Source of the DNA: Gemmatimonadota bacterium
GTDB lineage: Bacteria > Gemmatimonadota > Gemmatimonadetes > Longimicrobiales > Gaopeijiaceae
DNA: 46,740 bases
Assembly (NCBI GenBank): GCA_009844885.1
Contig: VYAQ01000229.1
Coordinates: 1-46,740 of the forward strand
Reading direction: 5' to 3'
Made by a program: the position numbers and the translations under genes. Each line of letters starts with the position of its first letter. Positions within the stretch are counted from its first letter, which is position 1. Below, in pieces: positions 45,540 through 46,740 of the stretch. The notes under the pieces are model-generated. The model searched no databases. It saw nothing but the letters and a program-made list of their open reading frames with translations, and was not told the origin of the DNA.

Positions 45540-46740
45540 GTGAAGCGTCGAACCAGCCGCCGCTCCTTCCTCACCGACGTGGCCGCCGGAGCCGTCGTCC
45601 TCCCTGTGGCCATCACGCGTGCAGCCGATCCTCTCGTGGGTCCGGGCGCGCCAGCCGAGGCTCCCGCCTGGCCTCCCGCAGATCCGGCCTGGCCTCCGAC
45701 CACTCCCGCCTCGCCAGCCGACGAGTCCTACTGGGAGCAGGTCCGTGCGCAGTTCTCCTTCACGGAGGAACGTGTCCCGATGAACGCGGCCAACCTCTGC
45801 CCGTCGCCGCGCTCCGTGGCCGCTCGCGTGGAGAACCTCACCCGCGACATCGACCGCGACTGCTCCTCCAACAACCGCGCCAAGTTCCGCACCCTGACCG
45901 AGGCGTCCCGGGCGGCCGTCGCGGCCCAGCTCGGCGTCAGCCCCGACGAGATCGCGATCGTCCGCAACACCAGCGAAGCCAACAACACGGTCAACAACGG
46001 CGTGCCGCTGAGCGCGGGCGACGAGGTGGTTGTTTGGGATCAGAACCACCCGACCAACAACGTGGCGTGGGACGTGCGGGCGGCGAGGTTCGGGATCAAG
46101 GTGAAGAGGGTAGCCGTGCCTCGTCACCCGGCTTCGGCCCAGGAGCTGTTCGACCCCTTCGTCGCGGCTCTGACCGCCCGGACCCGGGTCCTGGCGCTTA
46201 CCCACGTCTCGAACGTCAGCGGTGTGCGGCTGCCCGTTCGCGAACTCGTCGAGGCGGCTCACGCCCGCGGCATCCACGTCCACCTGGACGGCGCACAGAG
46301 CTGGGGCGCGCTCGATGTCGACCTGCGGGAACTCGGCTGCGACTCCTATTCGGCCTCTTCCCACAAGTGGTTCATGGGACCCAAGGAGGCGGGGGTGCTC
46401 TACGTCAAGGAGGACCGGATCGCCGGGATCTGGCCCAACATCGTGGCGCCGGGGTGGGGCAGCGACGCCGACCCGGACGTCGAGGGCGCGCGCAAGTTTG
46501 AGTCGATGGGCCAGCGGGACGACGCGTGCCTGGCTGCGGTCGGCACCACGGCCGACTTCCACGGCGCGATCGGCGGCCCGGCAACCGAGGCGCGGGTGAC
46601 GGAACTGGCCACCGCCTTGAAGCAGGGGCTCGCCGAGCTCGGGATGACCCTCGTGACCCCGATGGAACCCGGGCTCTCCGGCGGCGTCTGCATCATCGAG
46701 GTCCCCGGCGATCGTAGCACCGCGCTGCGCCGCCTGTACG
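45540..46740 (+). CDS. Tat-exported class V aminotransferase family protein (partial)
   Basis: This gene runs off the window; 400 codons are present. GTG at 45540 has AGGAGG seven bases upstream. The N-terminus has a twin-arginine signal (SRRSFLTDVAAGAVVLP, about 6-22) followed by a Pro/Ala-rich linker. The mature part is a PLP-dependent class V enzyme with NTSEANNTVNNGV, DQNHPTNNVAWDVRAARFG, LTHVSNVSGVRLPV, HLDGAQSWGALDVDL and the PLP Lys in SASSHKWFMGPKEAGVLYV. It resembles isopenicillin-N-epimerase-like enzymes. Tat export of a PLP enzyme is known for PvdN of pseudomonads, which modifies a siderophore; whether this one does so is unknown. Confidence 0.88.
   Translation, partial: MKRRTSRRSFLTDVAAGAVVLPVAITRAADPLVGPGAPAEAPAWPPADPAWPPTTPASPADESYWEQVRAQFSFTEERVPMNAANLCPSPRSVAARVENLTRDIDRDCSSNNRAKFRTLTEASRAAVAAQLGVSPDEIAIVRNTSEANNTVNNGVPLSAGDEVVVWDQNHPTNNVAWDVRAARFGIKVKRVAVPRHPASAQELFDPFVAALTARTRVLALTHVSNVSGVRLPVRELVEAAHARGIHVHLDGAQSWGALDVDLRELGCDSYSASSHKWFMGPKEAGVLYVKEDRIAGIWPNIVAPGWGSDADPDVEGARKFESMGQRDDACLAAVGTTADFHGAIGGPATEARVTELATALKQGLAELGMTLVTPMEPGLSGGVCIIEVPGDRSTALRRLY

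Noticed and set aside
45428-46501. 357-codon Arg-rich open frame at the right end
   Set aside because: The real gene is in another frame, with a Tat signal and PLP motifs, and lacks a stop only because the window ends.

Overview
This 46.7 kb window is very GC-rich chromosomal DNA from a Gram-negative bacterium. It encodes two TonB-dependent receptors, a phosphate porin, an RND efflux system with an outer-membrane factor, and many lipoproteins. Genes are densely packed, often with GTG starts and 1-4 nt stop/start overlaps (GTGA, TGATG). The content (ferredoxin-dependent 2-oxoacid oxidoreductase, quinoproteins, class C serine hydrolases, many exported enzymes) fits Gemmatimonadota or a similar GC-rich phylum; that placement is inference. 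I saw no rRNA, tRNA, CRISPR array, insertion sequence or prophage. No gene-free stretch exceeds 300 bp; the longest is 27652-27947.

Layout. (1) 85-4992, minus: a GltD-like FAD/Fe-S oxidoreductase followed by the alpha and beta subunits of a 2-oxoacid:ferredoxin oxidoreductase. (2) 5198-6688, plus: a divergent NRAMP-fold transporter lacking the usual metal-site motifs. (3) 13980-6740, minus: a five-gene run of quinoprotein dehydrogenase, acyl-CoA ligase, ketopantoate-reductase-like enzyme, DUF1330 protein and TonB-dependent receptor, which looks like uptake and oxidation of a small organic compound. The reductase gene contains an anomalous G/C homopolymer patch. (4) 14111-16046, plus: NfeD-like protein and flotillin. 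(5) 16225-22830, plus: a phosphate cluster of porin, PstS, PhoU fusion, PstC, PstA and two PstB-like ATPases. (6) 22885-32000s: amidohydrolase, RsmC-like methyltransferase, cardiolipin synthase, two lipoproteins, a serine hydrolase, a tRNA-editing deacylase, then lipoprotein, TonB receptor and rhodanese. (7) 39455-33437, minus: outer-membrane factor, adaptor and RND pump. (8) 39620-46740: NHL-repeat protein, class V aminotransferase plus DUF3224 protein, glutaminyl cyclase, class I aminotransferase plus DapB, and a Tat-exported class V aminotransferase cut by the window end.

The most unusual part is the phosphate system. PhoU is fused to a domain that resembles thioredoxin-type arsenate reductase / low-molecular-weight tyrosine phosphatase, but with the catalytic Cys and Arg replaced. 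The two adjacent ATPases are complementary degenerate copies. The first keeps LSGGQ but lacks the Q-loop Gln and switch His. The second keeps Walker A/B, Gln and His but has lost LSGGQ. Together they predict a heterodimeric Pst importer with one catalytic and one degenerate ATP site, next to a PhoU that carries a pseudo-enzyme sensor domain.

Two places look like sequence errors or real lesions: the G/C patch in the reductase gene (about 9511-9620) and an apparent one-base frameshift near 4958-4961 at the start of the FAD oxidoreductase gene.
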